A stretch of 64,000 nucleotides of DNA from the NCBI RefSeq assembly GCF_014201145.1, contig NZ_JACHDP010000001.1, positions 4,774,001 through 4,838,000 on the forward strand, in the 5' to 3' direction. The notes beneath the pieces were generated by a model. The model ran no database searches, was not told where the DNA came from, and saw only the letters and a program-made list of their open reading frames with translations. The DNA is from Micromonospora parathelypteridis (GTDB lineage Bacteria > Actinomycetota > Actinomycetes > Mycobacteriales > Micromonosporaceae). Position 1 is the stretch's first letter. Each line of letters starts with the position of its first letter. Below, in pieces: positions 1 through 7,769 of the stretch. The position numbers were made by a program, and so were the translations under genes.

Positions 1-159
1 GGCGTGCGAGAGGCTCAGGTCGCCGTTGGGGCCGCCTCGGACCGCGTCCGCGTCGGCGTCGGTCTGGCCATCATCGGTCCAGAAACAGACCGGGCAGGTC
101 CCCCCGCCGGTCCGGGATGCACAGCAGGGACAACCCACGGGAACCACTTGTTCACCCAC
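1..159 (-). CDS. CPCC-family cysteine-rich protein (3' end outside window)
   Basis: Reading the minus strand from a GTG at 159 gives 53 residues, open to the window edge. They carry the signature of the CPCC domain: CPCC at residues 10-13, then CPVCFW, DDGQ and a GGPNG stretch. In this family the two Cys pairs form a small zinc-ribbon-like fold of unknown function. The gene starts 25 nt after the stop of the SAM hydroxide adenosyltransferase on the same strand, so the two may be co-transcribed. The start is my choice: upstream codons stay open but no better start with a ribosome site is visible. The C-terminal part is missing. Confidence 0.72.
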   Translation of the reverse strand, partial: MGEQVVPVGCPCCASRTGGGTCPVCFWTDDGQTDADADAVRGGPNGDLSLSHA

Positions 160-184
160 CGGGGCAGCATTCCACAGTCGAATA

Positions 185-985
185 TCAGCCGGATACCCGC
201 AGGAGGTCCCCGGGAGCCACCCGGAGGACGTCCACCGCCCGCCCGCCGTTGACCGCGACCGCGACCAGATCGGCCGAGTCGACGTACACCACCAGGCCAT
301 CGTCCGGGGCGTCGCCGAAGGTCCGTCCCCGTACGGCCGGCCGGGCCGGCGTCGAATCCGGCGGACCGACCCGCAGCGCCGCCGGGAGCGGGTCGAGCAG
401 GTGCGCCGGTGCGGCCAACTGGACGTTGCCGAAATGGTCCACGGTCGACACCTCGGCGGTGAAACCGTGCGCGTCCGAGGTCAGCGTCGGTGACGGCAGC
501 CGGACCAGACCGGCCGGGTCGACCGGCGGTCCCGCCTCGCCCAGTGGTGCGCCGAGCGCCAGCCGGGCCGCGACCGGTGCGAAGACATCCCGGCCGTGGA
601 AGGTGCCGGACACCCGGTCGGCCAGCCAGCGCGGGTCGGTCAACTCTACGGCGGCGGTCACCCCGCCGAGCGCGGCCGCGGCGTCCGGCAGCAGCCCGTT
701 GTCCGGACCGACCAGCAGCCCACCCGGGGTGGCCAGCGCGACGCCCCGCCGGGCCGTGCCCACCCCCGGATCGACCACCGCCATGTGCACAACCGCCGGC
801 AGGTACGGCACCGTCTGCGCCAGCACCGCGGCGCCCCGCCGCACGTCCATCGGTGGCACCAGATGGGTCACGTCGATGACCCGGGCCGCCGGCGCGATCC
901 GGGCGATCACCCCGTGGCAGGCGGCCACGAAACCGTCGGTGAGGCCGTAGTCGGTGGTCAGCGAGATCCAGGGCGTGACGGACAT
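185..985 (-). CDS. SAM hydroxide adenosyltransferase (DUF62 family)
   Basis: The 266-residue product matches the length and motifs of the SAM hydrolase/fluorinase-chlorinase superfamily, which splits S-adenosylmethionine to adenosine and methionine in the hydroxide-using members. Visible motifs are the N-terminal TTDYGLTDGFV (10-20, catalytic Asp12), VDPGVG (71-76), GPDNG (93-97), FHGRDVFAP (129-137, with the conserved His130) and HFGNVQL (184-190). The long loop that marks the true fluorinase is not evident, so a halogenase is unlikely. The gene lies 9 nt after the GNAT gene and ahead of the CPCC gene on the minus strand. Its cellular role, possibly control of SAM level, is inferred from the family. 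Confidence 0.88.
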   Translation of the reverse strand: MSVTPWISLTTDYGLTDGFVAACHGVIARIAPAARVIDVTHLVPPMDVRRGAAVLAQTVPYLPAVVHMAVVDPGVGTARRGVALATPGGLLVGPDNGLLPDAAAALGGVTAAVELTDPRWLADRVSGTFHGRDVFAPVAARLALGAPLGEAGPPVDPAGLVRLPSPTLTSDAHGFTAEVSTVDHFGNVQLAAPAHLLDPLPAALRVGPPDSTPARPAVRGRTFGDAPDDGLVVYVDSADLVAVAVNGGRAVDVLRVAPGDLLRVSG

Positions 986-994
986 GCCGGCAGG

Positions 995-1489
995 CTAACC
1001 CTCGGCAACAGTGCTTCGTTCCAGGACGAGCTCGTCGTGCAGCGGGATCCCGTCCTCGCCCACCAGCGGGATCTCCGGCTTGAGCAGTCGGGCCCGGTCA
1101 ACCGCGCCCCGGTCCACGTCGACCAACCGCATTCCGCGCCGCTGGTAGAACCGCAGTGCCCGTAGGTTGTCGTTCGAAGTGATCAGCCACACCCGGGCCA
1201 GTCCGGCTGCGGCTGCGGTCGATGTCGCCGCCGCCAGCAGTGCCGTGCCGACGCCACCGCCGGGCTGGGACGCGACCAGGCTCACCACCTCCAGGCCGCC
1301 CTCGTCGACCCGGTAGGCCAGCGCGCCGACCACCGTCTCGCCGTCGACTGCCACCAGTGTCGGCAGGGTACGCAGGTCATAACGGGTGTCGTGGGCGATC
1401 ACGTAGGGACCGCCCCACTCGCGTTCGTGCAGTGCGTCGATCGCCGTCCGCTCGGCGGGTCGGGCCCCCCGTACCTCGAACCCACCCAC
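995..1489 (-). CDS. GNAT family N-acetyltransferase
   Basis: The 164-residue protein has the acetyl-CoA pyrophosphate loop of GNAT enzymes (QPGGGVGTAL, about 75-84), followed by the helix and the ITSNDN / ALRFYQRRGM motif typical of motif B. I start it at GTG 1489 because the open frame continues far upstream across the divergent lipoprotein gene, where the translation is not protein-like. The substrate cannot be told from the sequence. It is the first gene of a probable minus-strand operon with the SAM hydroxide adenosyltransferase (9 nt) and the CPCC protein. Confidence 0.8.
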   Translation of the reverse strand: MGGFEVRGARPAERTAIDALHEREWGGPYVIAHDTRYDLRTLPTLVAVDGETVVGALAYRVDEGGLEVVSLVASQPGGGVGTALLAAATSTAAAAGLARVWLITSNDNLRALRFYQRRGMRLVDVDRGAVDRARLLKPEIPLVGEDGIPLHDELVLERSTVAEG

Positions 1490-1634
1490 GTCCCGGCCTC
1501 CGATCGTTGCCGCTTCTGCTCTGCCCGCCGGAGAGAGTAGTCGTGTCGTGCGGTCGACCGGCGGAAGGCGGATATGGGACAGCGCGGTGACCGGCCAGCC
1601 CTTCCCGCCGCCGGACGCCGTTGGGCAGACTGCC

Positions 1635-2231
1635 ATGGTGACAGTTCGGAGCCTGCCCGCCGTCGGAGTCCTGCTGGCCGCCGTCGCGCTCGCGGCCGGC
1701 TGCGGCAGTGCCGACACCGGCCGACCGAAGGCGGTCCCATCCGACTCACCCGTGTCGGCTCCGGCGGCCACCGGTCTCCCGAGCGCGCCGACACCCTCGC
1801 CGATTTCGCCCACCGCGGGCGGCGCGGCCTCCCCGCCCGTGCCGGCTCCGTCCTCCGCCGAGGCGCAGGGACCCACGCAGCGACGGCCGGCCACCCCACC
1901 GCCGGTGGTGCTGCCGAAACGTCCGGCCGGGGCGCCCGGGGCGAAGCAGGTCGTCGACGCGTTCAAGGCGGCCGGCCTGAAGGTGCCGCACCCGAAGGAC
2001 CGCTCGGTCGACTGCGGACCGGACGGGCTCGGCCTGGGCTGCTCCGAGCTGATCGCCACCGACGCCGTCACCGTGTACGTGTTTCCGGACGAGATCAGCG
2101 CCGGTGACATCGCGGAGACCTGGAGCGGTCAGTCGTACCGGCGCGGCACGGTGGTGCTCAACTACCTTGAGGCGAAGACCCCGGCCGCCGAGCGCCCTCG
2201 CTACGAGAAGGTGCTCAACGCCCTTCGCTGA
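1635..2231 (+). CDS. Putative lipoprotein, conserved hypothetical
   Basis: The 198-residue product starts with a signal peptide ending in a lipobox (VALAAGC, Cys about 18), so it should be anchored to the outer face of the membrane. Residues about 25-95 are a Pro/Ser/Ala-rich linker. The folded part (about 100-198) has two Cys (VDCGPDG and LGCSEL) and the segment TVYVFPDEISAGDIAETW, which I do not recognise as a named domain. The gene is divergent from the GNAT gene (145 nt between starts) and convergent with lhr. A substrate-binding or surface role is possible but not shown. Confidence 0.75.
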   Translation: MVTVRSLPAVGVLLAAVALAAGCGSADTGRPKAVPSDSPVSAPAATGLPSAPTPSPISPTAGGAASPPVPAPSSAEAQGPTQRRPATPPPVVLPKRPAGAPGAKQVVDAFKAAGLKVPHPKDRSVDCGPDGLGLGCSELIATDAVTVYVFPDEISAGDIAETWSGQSYRRGTVVLNYLEAKTPAAERPRYEKVLNALR

Positions 2232-2305
2232 GCGCCGACCGGGTGCGACCCGTCGGGTGGTCGCCCGCCCAGCCGCGACGCCAGGAGATACGGCGCGGGG
2301 CTGGA

Positions 2306-5300
2306 TCAGCCGCGCAGGCGCAGGCCGCGCGGGGTGGCCCGGAAGCCGGCGGCGGTCAGCGCGTCGCGCAGCGGCGAGGAGTGCACGGCCTCGCCGTCGG
2401 CCCGCTCCACCGACAACGCGCCGAGGGCCCCGGAGTGGACGGCGTCGGCGAGCGCCTTGCCGGCTGCGGCGAGCGCGTCGGTGTCGTCACTGAAGGACAG
2501 CAGCGTCCGGCCGCCGCGCTCCACATAGAGAACGAGGTCGCCGCCGACCTGCACCACCAGCGCGCCCGCCTTGCGGCCGGCCCGGTGCCCGGTCGCCGGG
2601 GCGGCTCCGTCGCCGGAGTCGACGACGCGCTCCGGCCAGGGCAGCGCCGCGCCGTACGGGTTGGCCGGGTCGGTGGCGGCGAGCACGGTGGCCGGCGCGC
2701 CCCGGCCCCGGGCACCGTCGGTCGGTTCGGCCAGCGCGCGCAGCCGGTCCACCGCGCCGGGCACCGCGAACTGCGCCGCGCCCAGCCCTTCGACGAAGTA
2801 GCCCCGACGGGCAGCGCCACGCTCCTCCAGCGCCGACAGCACCGGGTAGACCGCCGAGAACCCGCCGACGACCTGCTCGGCCATCACCGCACCGCGCGTG
2901 ACCACCCCGTGCCGCTCCAGCAGCACGTCGGCGAGGGCGGCGGCGCGTCGGGTCGGGTCGACGTCCCGTTCGGGCAGGCGCGACCAGCGACCGGCGACGG
3001 TCGGCGGGCCACCTCGGCTGGGCAGCGCCACCCGACCGGGCCGCCGGTAACGGGTGCGCGGCGCGGACGGCCGCGAGCGGTGTGCGCCGCCGGCGCCGAG
3101 CACGGCGCGCAACGGGGCGAGCGTGTCGTTGGTGAGGTGCCCGGCCCAGACCAGGTCCCAGATCACCCCGGTCAGCGCGGCGTCGTCGGTCGAGCCGACC
3201 CGGTCGGCCAACGGCCGGAAGAACAGCGCCTGCCCGTCGCCGAGCGCGTCGAGCACCGCATCGTGCAGCGGGGTACGGGTCAACGCCTCGTCGGGCGGCG
3301 GGAGCAGCAGCGGTGCGGAGTCCGCGTACGCCAGGGTGACCCAGCCGTCGCCCCCGGAGATCGCCCCCGACCCCGCCCAGAGCACCTCCCCGCTGGCGCA
3401 CAGCTCGTCGAGCTGGGCGGGGGAGTAGTCCGCGACCCGACCGGGCAGCACCAACCGTTCCAGTGCGGAGGCTGGCACCGCCGCGCCCTGCAACTGCTCC
3501 ACCGTCGCGGCGAGCGCCTCCACACCTCGGGCGGACGAGCCGACCTGCTGCCAGCGGGGCAGGAACGTGGCCAGCGCGCGGGGCGGCACCGGCTCGATCT
3601 CGCGGCGTAGCGCCGCGAGGGAGCGGCGGCGCAGCATCCGCAGCACCTCGGCGTCGCACCACTGGGCGCCGGCCGAGTCCGGGGTGAACTCTCCGGAAAC
3701 CACCCGCCCGGTGCTGCCGAGCCGGCGCAGCGCCTGCTCGACGACGAACACGCCGAGCCCGAAGCGGGCCGCGCAGCTGGCGGCGGCGAACGGCCCGTGG
3801 GTGCGGGCGTAGCGGGCCACCAGGTCACCGAGCGGGTCGGCCACCGGGGCGAGGTACGCCTCGGCCACTCCGACCGGCAGTGCGACACCGAGGGCGTCGC
3901 GCAGTCGGGCGGCGTCCTCGACACCCACCCAGCGCTGCTCGCCGGCGATGCGGACCCGCAGCACTCGTCGGGTGGCCTCCAGCTCGGTCAGCCAGGCCTC
4001 CGGCACACCCCGCTCGGTCAGCTCGGCGTCGCTCAGGTCACCGAGCACCCGCAGCAGCTCGACGACGTCTTCGGCGTCGCGGGGACGGCGTTGCTCGGTC
4101 AGCCAGCGCAACTGCCGATCGGTCTCGGCGAGCACGGCCGGATCGAGCAACTCGCGCAGGTCGACCCGGCCGAGCAGCTCGCCCAGGAGCGTGGAATCCA
4201 GGGCGAGCGCGGCGGCGCGCCGCTCCGCGAGCGGGGCGTCGCCCTCGTAGAGGAACGCGCCGACGTAGCCGAAGAGCAGCGACCGGGCGAACGGGGACGG
4301 CGCGGAGGTCTCCACCTCGACCAGTCGCACCTTCCGGGTGGCCAGGTCGCGCATCAGCCCGGCCAGCGCCGGCTGGTCGAACACGTCCTGGAGGCACTCC
4401 CGGGCGGCCTCCAGGGTGACCGGGAAGTCCGCGTACTCGCGGGCGACGTCGAGTAGTTGCGCGGCCCGTTGCCGTTGCTGCCAGAGCGGCTGGCGGCGGC
4501 GCGGGTCGCGGCGGGGCAGCAGCAGTGACCGGGCGGCGCACTCCCGGAAGCGGGCGGCGAAGAGGGCGGAGGTGCCGACCGACTCCTCCACGAGCTGGGT
4601 GATCTCGTCCGGCTCGAAGACCACCACGTCGGCGCCGGGCGGCTCGTCGGCGGTGTCCGGAAGTCGCACCACGATGCCGTCGTCGGAGGGCATCACCTGG
4701 GCGTCCACCCCGTACCGCTCGGCCAGCCGGCGGCCCACCGCGAGGGCCCACGGCCCGTTGACGCGTGCACCGAGGACGCTGTGCACGGCGAGCCTCCAGT
4801 CGCCCAGCTCGTCGCGGAACCGCTCGACCACGATCGTGCGGTCGTCCGGCAGGGAGCGGGTGGCCTCCCGCTGCTCGCGCAGGTACGCCATCAGGTTGCC
4901 GGCGGCCCAGTCGTCCAGCCCGCCGTCACGCAGCGCGGTCAGCGCCGCCTCGTCGCTCTGCCGCAGCAGGGTGCGCACCCGCGCGCCGATGGCTCGGCCC
5001 AGCTCCACCGGCCGGCCCAGCTGGTCGCCCTTCCAGAACGGCATGCGCGCGGCCTGCCCGGGAGCTGGCGAGACCAGCACCCGGTCGGGAGTGATCTCCT
5101 CGATGCGCCAGGACGAGGAGCCGAGCAGGAAGACGTCACCGATCCGGGACTCGTAGACCATCTCCTCGTCCAGCTCACCGACCCGGGCGGCCCGTTCGGC
5201 ACCGGCCAGGAAGACCCCGAACAGCCCACGGTCGGGGATGGTGCCGCCGCTGGTCACGGCGAGTCGCTGTGCGCCGGGACGGCCGGTGAGCAGATCGGTG

Positions 5301-6973
5301 GCCCGGTCCCAGACCAGCCGGGGGCGTAGCTCGGCGAAGGCGGTGGACGGGTAGCGGCCGGAGAGCATGTCCAACACGGCGTGCAGCGCGGAGTCGGGCA
5401 GCTCGGCGAAGGGCGCGGCCCGGCGGACCAGCACGGCCAGGTCGCCGAGCGGCCACGGCTCCAGCGCCACCATCGCGACGATCTGCTGGGCCAGCACGTC
5501 CAGTGGGTTGCGCGGGTAGTGCAGCTCCTCGATCGCGCCGTCGGTCATCCGCTCGGCGACCACCGCGCAGGAGAGCAGGTCGCCGCGGTGCTTGGGGAAG
5601 ACCACCCCACGGGAGACGGCGCCCACCTGGTGCCCGGCCCGGCCGACCCGTTGCAGCCCGGCGGCAACGCTCGGCGGCGCCTCGATCTGCACCACCAGGT
5701 CGACCGCGCCCATGTCGATGCCCAGCTCCAGGCTGGAGGTGGCCACCACCGCGGGGAGCTGACCGGACTTGAGCGCTTCCTCGATGTGCTTGCGCTCCTC
5801 CCGGGAGACGCTGCCGTGGTGGGCGCGGGCTATCACCGGCGTCGCGCCGGTGGCCGCGCCGGACTGGGCCATCACCTCGGCCGGTGGCCGGTTGCGCGCC
5901 GGACCGGCGGGGCCACCCCACCGCTGCGCGCCGGATGCCGCGCCGTCGTCGCCGGCCGGGTCGTCGCCCGCCGACAACCCATCCGGTACGACGAGAGCGC
6001 CCTCGCCCGACGCCGAGGCCACCTCTTCAGCGGCCAACTCGTTGAGGCGGGCGCAGAGGCGCTCGGCACTGCGTCGGGAGTTGGTGAAGACGATGGTCGA
6101 GCGGTGTTGCCCGATGAGGGTGAAGACCCGCTCCTCCACAGCCGGCCAGATCGAGGCGCGGCGCGGCCCGGGGCCGCCGAGGTCGTCCTCCGGTGGCTGC
6201 TCCTGCTCGTCCAGGCGGGTCATGTCCTCCACCGGGACCTGCACGCTGACCTCGATGGTCTTCGTGCTGGCCGGCTGCACGACGTCGACCGGGCGGGCCC
6301 CGCCGAGGAACTGCGCGCAGGCATCGATCGGCCGGACGGTGGCGGAGAGGCCGATGCGCTGCGCCGGGGCGGGCAGCAACTCGTCCAGACGTTCGAGGGA
6401 GAGGGCGAGGTGGGCGCCGCGTTTGCTGCCGGCGACCGCGTGCACCTCGTCGACGATCACCGTCTGGATGCCGCGCAGCGAATCGCGGGCCGCGGATGTG
6501 AGCAGCAGGAACAGCGACTCGGGCGTGGTGATGAGGATGTCCGGTGGGGTGCGGGCGAAGGCTCGCCGCTCGTCGGCCGGCGTGTCGCCGGTGCGCATGC
6601 CGACGGTGATGTCGGGTGGTGCGACGCCCAGCCGGGTCGCCGCCTGCCGGATGCCGGCCAGCGGGGCACGCAGGTTGCGTTCCACGTCGACGGCGAGGGC
6701 CTTGAGTGGGCTGACGTAGAGCACGCGGCATCGTTGGCGAGCCTCGGCCGGCGCGGGCTCGCGGGCCAGCCGGTCCAGTGACCAGAGAAAGGCCGCGAGG
6801 GTCTTGCCGGAGCCGGTGGGCGCCACCACGAGGGCGTTGCGGCCAGCGGCGACCGAGCGCCAGGCACCGGTCTGTGCGGCGGTGGGCGCGGCGAAGGCGG
6901 CCTCGAACCAGGCGCGGGTGGCTGGGCCGAAGCCGGCCAGCACCGCGCCGGCGTCTGCGTCTGCCCCGGTCAC
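2306..6973 (-). CDS. lhr: Lhr-type ATP-dependent helicase, long form
   Basis: At 1555 residues this is a full-length Lhr, the superfamily 2 DNA helicase of bacteria and archaea that acts in repair as a 3'-to-5' translocase. The ATPase motifs are clear: Walker A APTGSGKT (51-58), DEVH box (175-178), the SAT-like LSATVRP, and QRVGRAGH of motif VI. The large C-terminal half, which in M. smegmatis Lhr forms a separate oligomerising module, is present. A longer frame reaches 7042, but I start at GTG 6973 (VTGADADAG), because the upstream residues are not helicase-like and run into the AT-rich promoter area. It is single-standing and convergent with the lipoprotein gene. Confidence 0.93.
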   Translation of the reverse strand: MTGADADAGAVLAGFGPATRAWFEAAFAAPTAAQTGAWRSVAAGRNALVVAPTGSGKTLAAFLWSLDRLAREPAPAEARQRCRVLYVSPLKALAVDVERNLRAPLAGIRQAATRLGVAPPDITVGMRTGDTPADERRAFARTPPDILITTPESLFLLLTSAARDSLRGIQTVIVDEVHAVAGSKRGAHLALSLERLDELLPAPAQRIGLSATVRPIDACAQFLGGARPVDVVQPASTKTIEVSVQVPVEDMTRLDEQEQPPEDDLGGPGPRRASIWPAVEERVFTLIGQHRSTIVFTNSRRSAERLCARLNELAAEEVASASGEGALVVPDGLSAGDDPAGDDGAASGAQRWGGPAGPARNRPPAEVMAQSGAATGATPVIARAHHGSVSREERKHIEEALKSGQLPAVVATSSLELGIDMGAVDLVVQIEAPPSVAAGLQRVGRAGHQVGAVSRGVVFPKHRGDLLSCAVVAERMTDGAIEELHYPRNPLDVLAQQIVAMVALEPWPLGDLAVLVRRAAPFAELPDSALHAVLDMLSGRYPSTAFAELRPRLVWDRATDLLTGRPGAQRLAVTSGGTIPDRGLFGVFLAGAERAARVGELDEEMVYESRIGDVFLLGSSSWRIEEITPDRVLVSPAPGQAARMPFWKGDQLGRPVELGRAIGARVRTLLRQSDEAALTALRDGGLDDWAAGNLMAYLREQREATRSLPDDRTIVVERFRDELGDWRLAVHSVLGARVNGPWALAVGRRLAERYGVDAQVMPSDDGIVVRLPDTADEPPGADVVVFEPDEITQLVEESVGTSALFAARFRECAARSLLLPRRDPRRRQPLWQQRQRAAQLLDVAREYADFPVTLEAARECLQDVFDQPALAGLMRDLATRKVRLVEVETSAPSPFARSLLFGYVGAFLYEGDAPLAERRAAALALDSTLLGELLGRVDLRELLDPAVLAETDRQLRWLTEQRRPRDAEDVVELLRVLGDLSDAELTERGVPEAWLTELEATRRVLRVRIAGEQRWVGVEDAARLRDALGVALPVGVAEAYLAPVADPLGDLVARYARTHGPFAAASCAARFGLGVFVVEQALRRLGSTGRVVSGEFTPDSAGAQWCDAEVLRMLRRRSLAALRREIEPVPPRALATFLPRWQQVGSSARGVEALAATVEQLQGAAVPASALERLVLPGRVADYSPAQLDELCASGEVLWAGSGAISGGDGWVTLAYADSAPLLLPPPDEALTRTPLHDAVLDALGDGQALFFRPLADRVGSTDDAALTGVIWDLVWAGHLTNDTLAPLRAVLGAGGAHRSRPSAPRTRYRRPGRVALPSRGGPPTVAGRWSRLPERDVDPTRRAAALADVLLERHGVVTRGAVMAEQVVGGFSAVYPVLSALEERGAARRGYFVEGLGAAQFAVPGAVDRLRALAEPTDGARGRGAPATVLAATDPANPYGAALPWPERVVDSGDGAAPATGHRAGRKAGALVVQVGGDLVLYVERGGRTLLSFSDDTDALAAAGKALADAVHSGALGALSVERADGEAVHSSPLRDALTAAGFRATPRGLRLRG

Positions 6974-7068
6974 CGGTCCATCGTGCCCCGCCGGTACGAC
7001 AACCACGACCGACCCCCGGCGGAATGTGCCGGACGAAAGCAAAAAGCGCTAAAAGTGTGCTTAATACG

Positions 7069-7083
7069 TTAAGTCTCACTTAA
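7069..7083. promoter_or_regulatory. Perfect palindrome in AT-rich gap, possible operator
   Basis: TTAAGT and ACTTAA flank a 3-nt spacer (CTC) as a perfect inverted repeat. It sits in a 177-nt divergent gap between lhr and the gene at 7151. From about 7038 to 7120 that gap is strikingly AT-rich for this genome, with several TTAA-like words and a possible -10 box TAAAGT near 7107. The symmetry and position fit a regulator binding site acting on one or both genes. Which regulator is unknown. Confidence 0.4.
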
Positions 7084-7150
7084 CTGCTTGCTTCTAAGGA
7101 GCAACATAAAGTAACTTCACTCCCAACGCGAACCGGGGTGAGGGGATTTG

Positions 7151-7537
7151 ATGGCCGGCGAGCAGCGCAACGTCGAACCGGGCACCGACGTGCTGATTCG
7201 CAAGGTTGACAGCCACCTTGCCGCGCTCCGCGGCGGCCTGCACGGTCCCGAGCTCGAGCTCGCCGAACGCCTCGCCCGTTGCCTGCGGGAGTTGGTTCTG
7301 TGCACCGCCCAGGCCAGCGCCGCCGATCGCGGCCAGGTCCGCGTCGCCGTCCATTACTTCGTGCTGCGCCGCGAGAGCCGAGGCCGACTGCTGTCGGTGC
7401 GGTCGCTGGCCGCCGCGGAGCGGGTGGTCGACAGGGTCGCGCGCCAGTTGGGCCGTGTCGACCTGCTGGCCGAGTTGGCGCGCGACCGCCCCGCCCGCGA
7501 CGACGCGCAGCCCATCAGCAACGCCCTCCTGCACTAA
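7151..7537 (+). CDS. Conserved hypothetical protein (128 aa)
   Basis: The ATG at 7151 follows an AGGGGAT ribosome site at proper distance; an in-frame TTG directly before it is less likely. The 128-residue product is charged, mainly alpha-helical in character (VDSHLAALRGGLHG, ELAERLARCLRELV) and has no signal peptide or membrane segment. I do not recognise a named domain. It lies alone behind the AT-rich control region and ends 232 nt before the Mrp operon, with a long inverted repeat between them. Confidence 0.6.
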   Translation: MAGEQRNVEPGTDVLIRKVDSHLAALRGGLHGPELELAERLARCLRELVLCTAQASAADRGQVRVAVHYFVLRRESRGRLLSVRSLAAAERVVDRVARQLGRVDLLAELARDRPARDDAQPISNALLH

Positions 7538-7567
7538 CCCCCGCACCCTCCGCCCACCCCCACCACG

Positions 7568-7642
7568 GTCGATCATGGAGTTGTGGTGGGTGACAAAGCT
7601 GGCGAGATGGACCTGAACGGGCACCACGACTCCATGATCGAC
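7568..7642. repeat. Long inverted repeat (21-nt arms) ahead of the mrp operon
   Basis: Arms at 7568-7588 and 7622-7642 pair over 21 nt with one mismatch, closing a 33-nt loop; the outer ends read GTCGATCATGG / CCATGATCGAC. No U-tract follows, so it is not a classic rho-independent terminator, though it could stop readthrough from the gene ending at 7537. Size and structure resemble six other inverted repeats in this window. Confidence 0.7.
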
Positions 7643-7769
7643 TCGGGCTCGGGGCACCCGACGTGCGGGCGAATTCCGGTAAAACCGCCCGGCGGGCAAC
7701 GAACTGGCGTCTGATCGCTGCTAGGCGCCACCGCTGCCCGGGCGTCGGCCACCTCGATCGGGAGCGCAG

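Noticed and set aside
185..985. Fluorinase or chlorinase
   Set aside because: The superfamily is right, but no halogenase-specific loop is evident; the hydroxide-using form is far more common.
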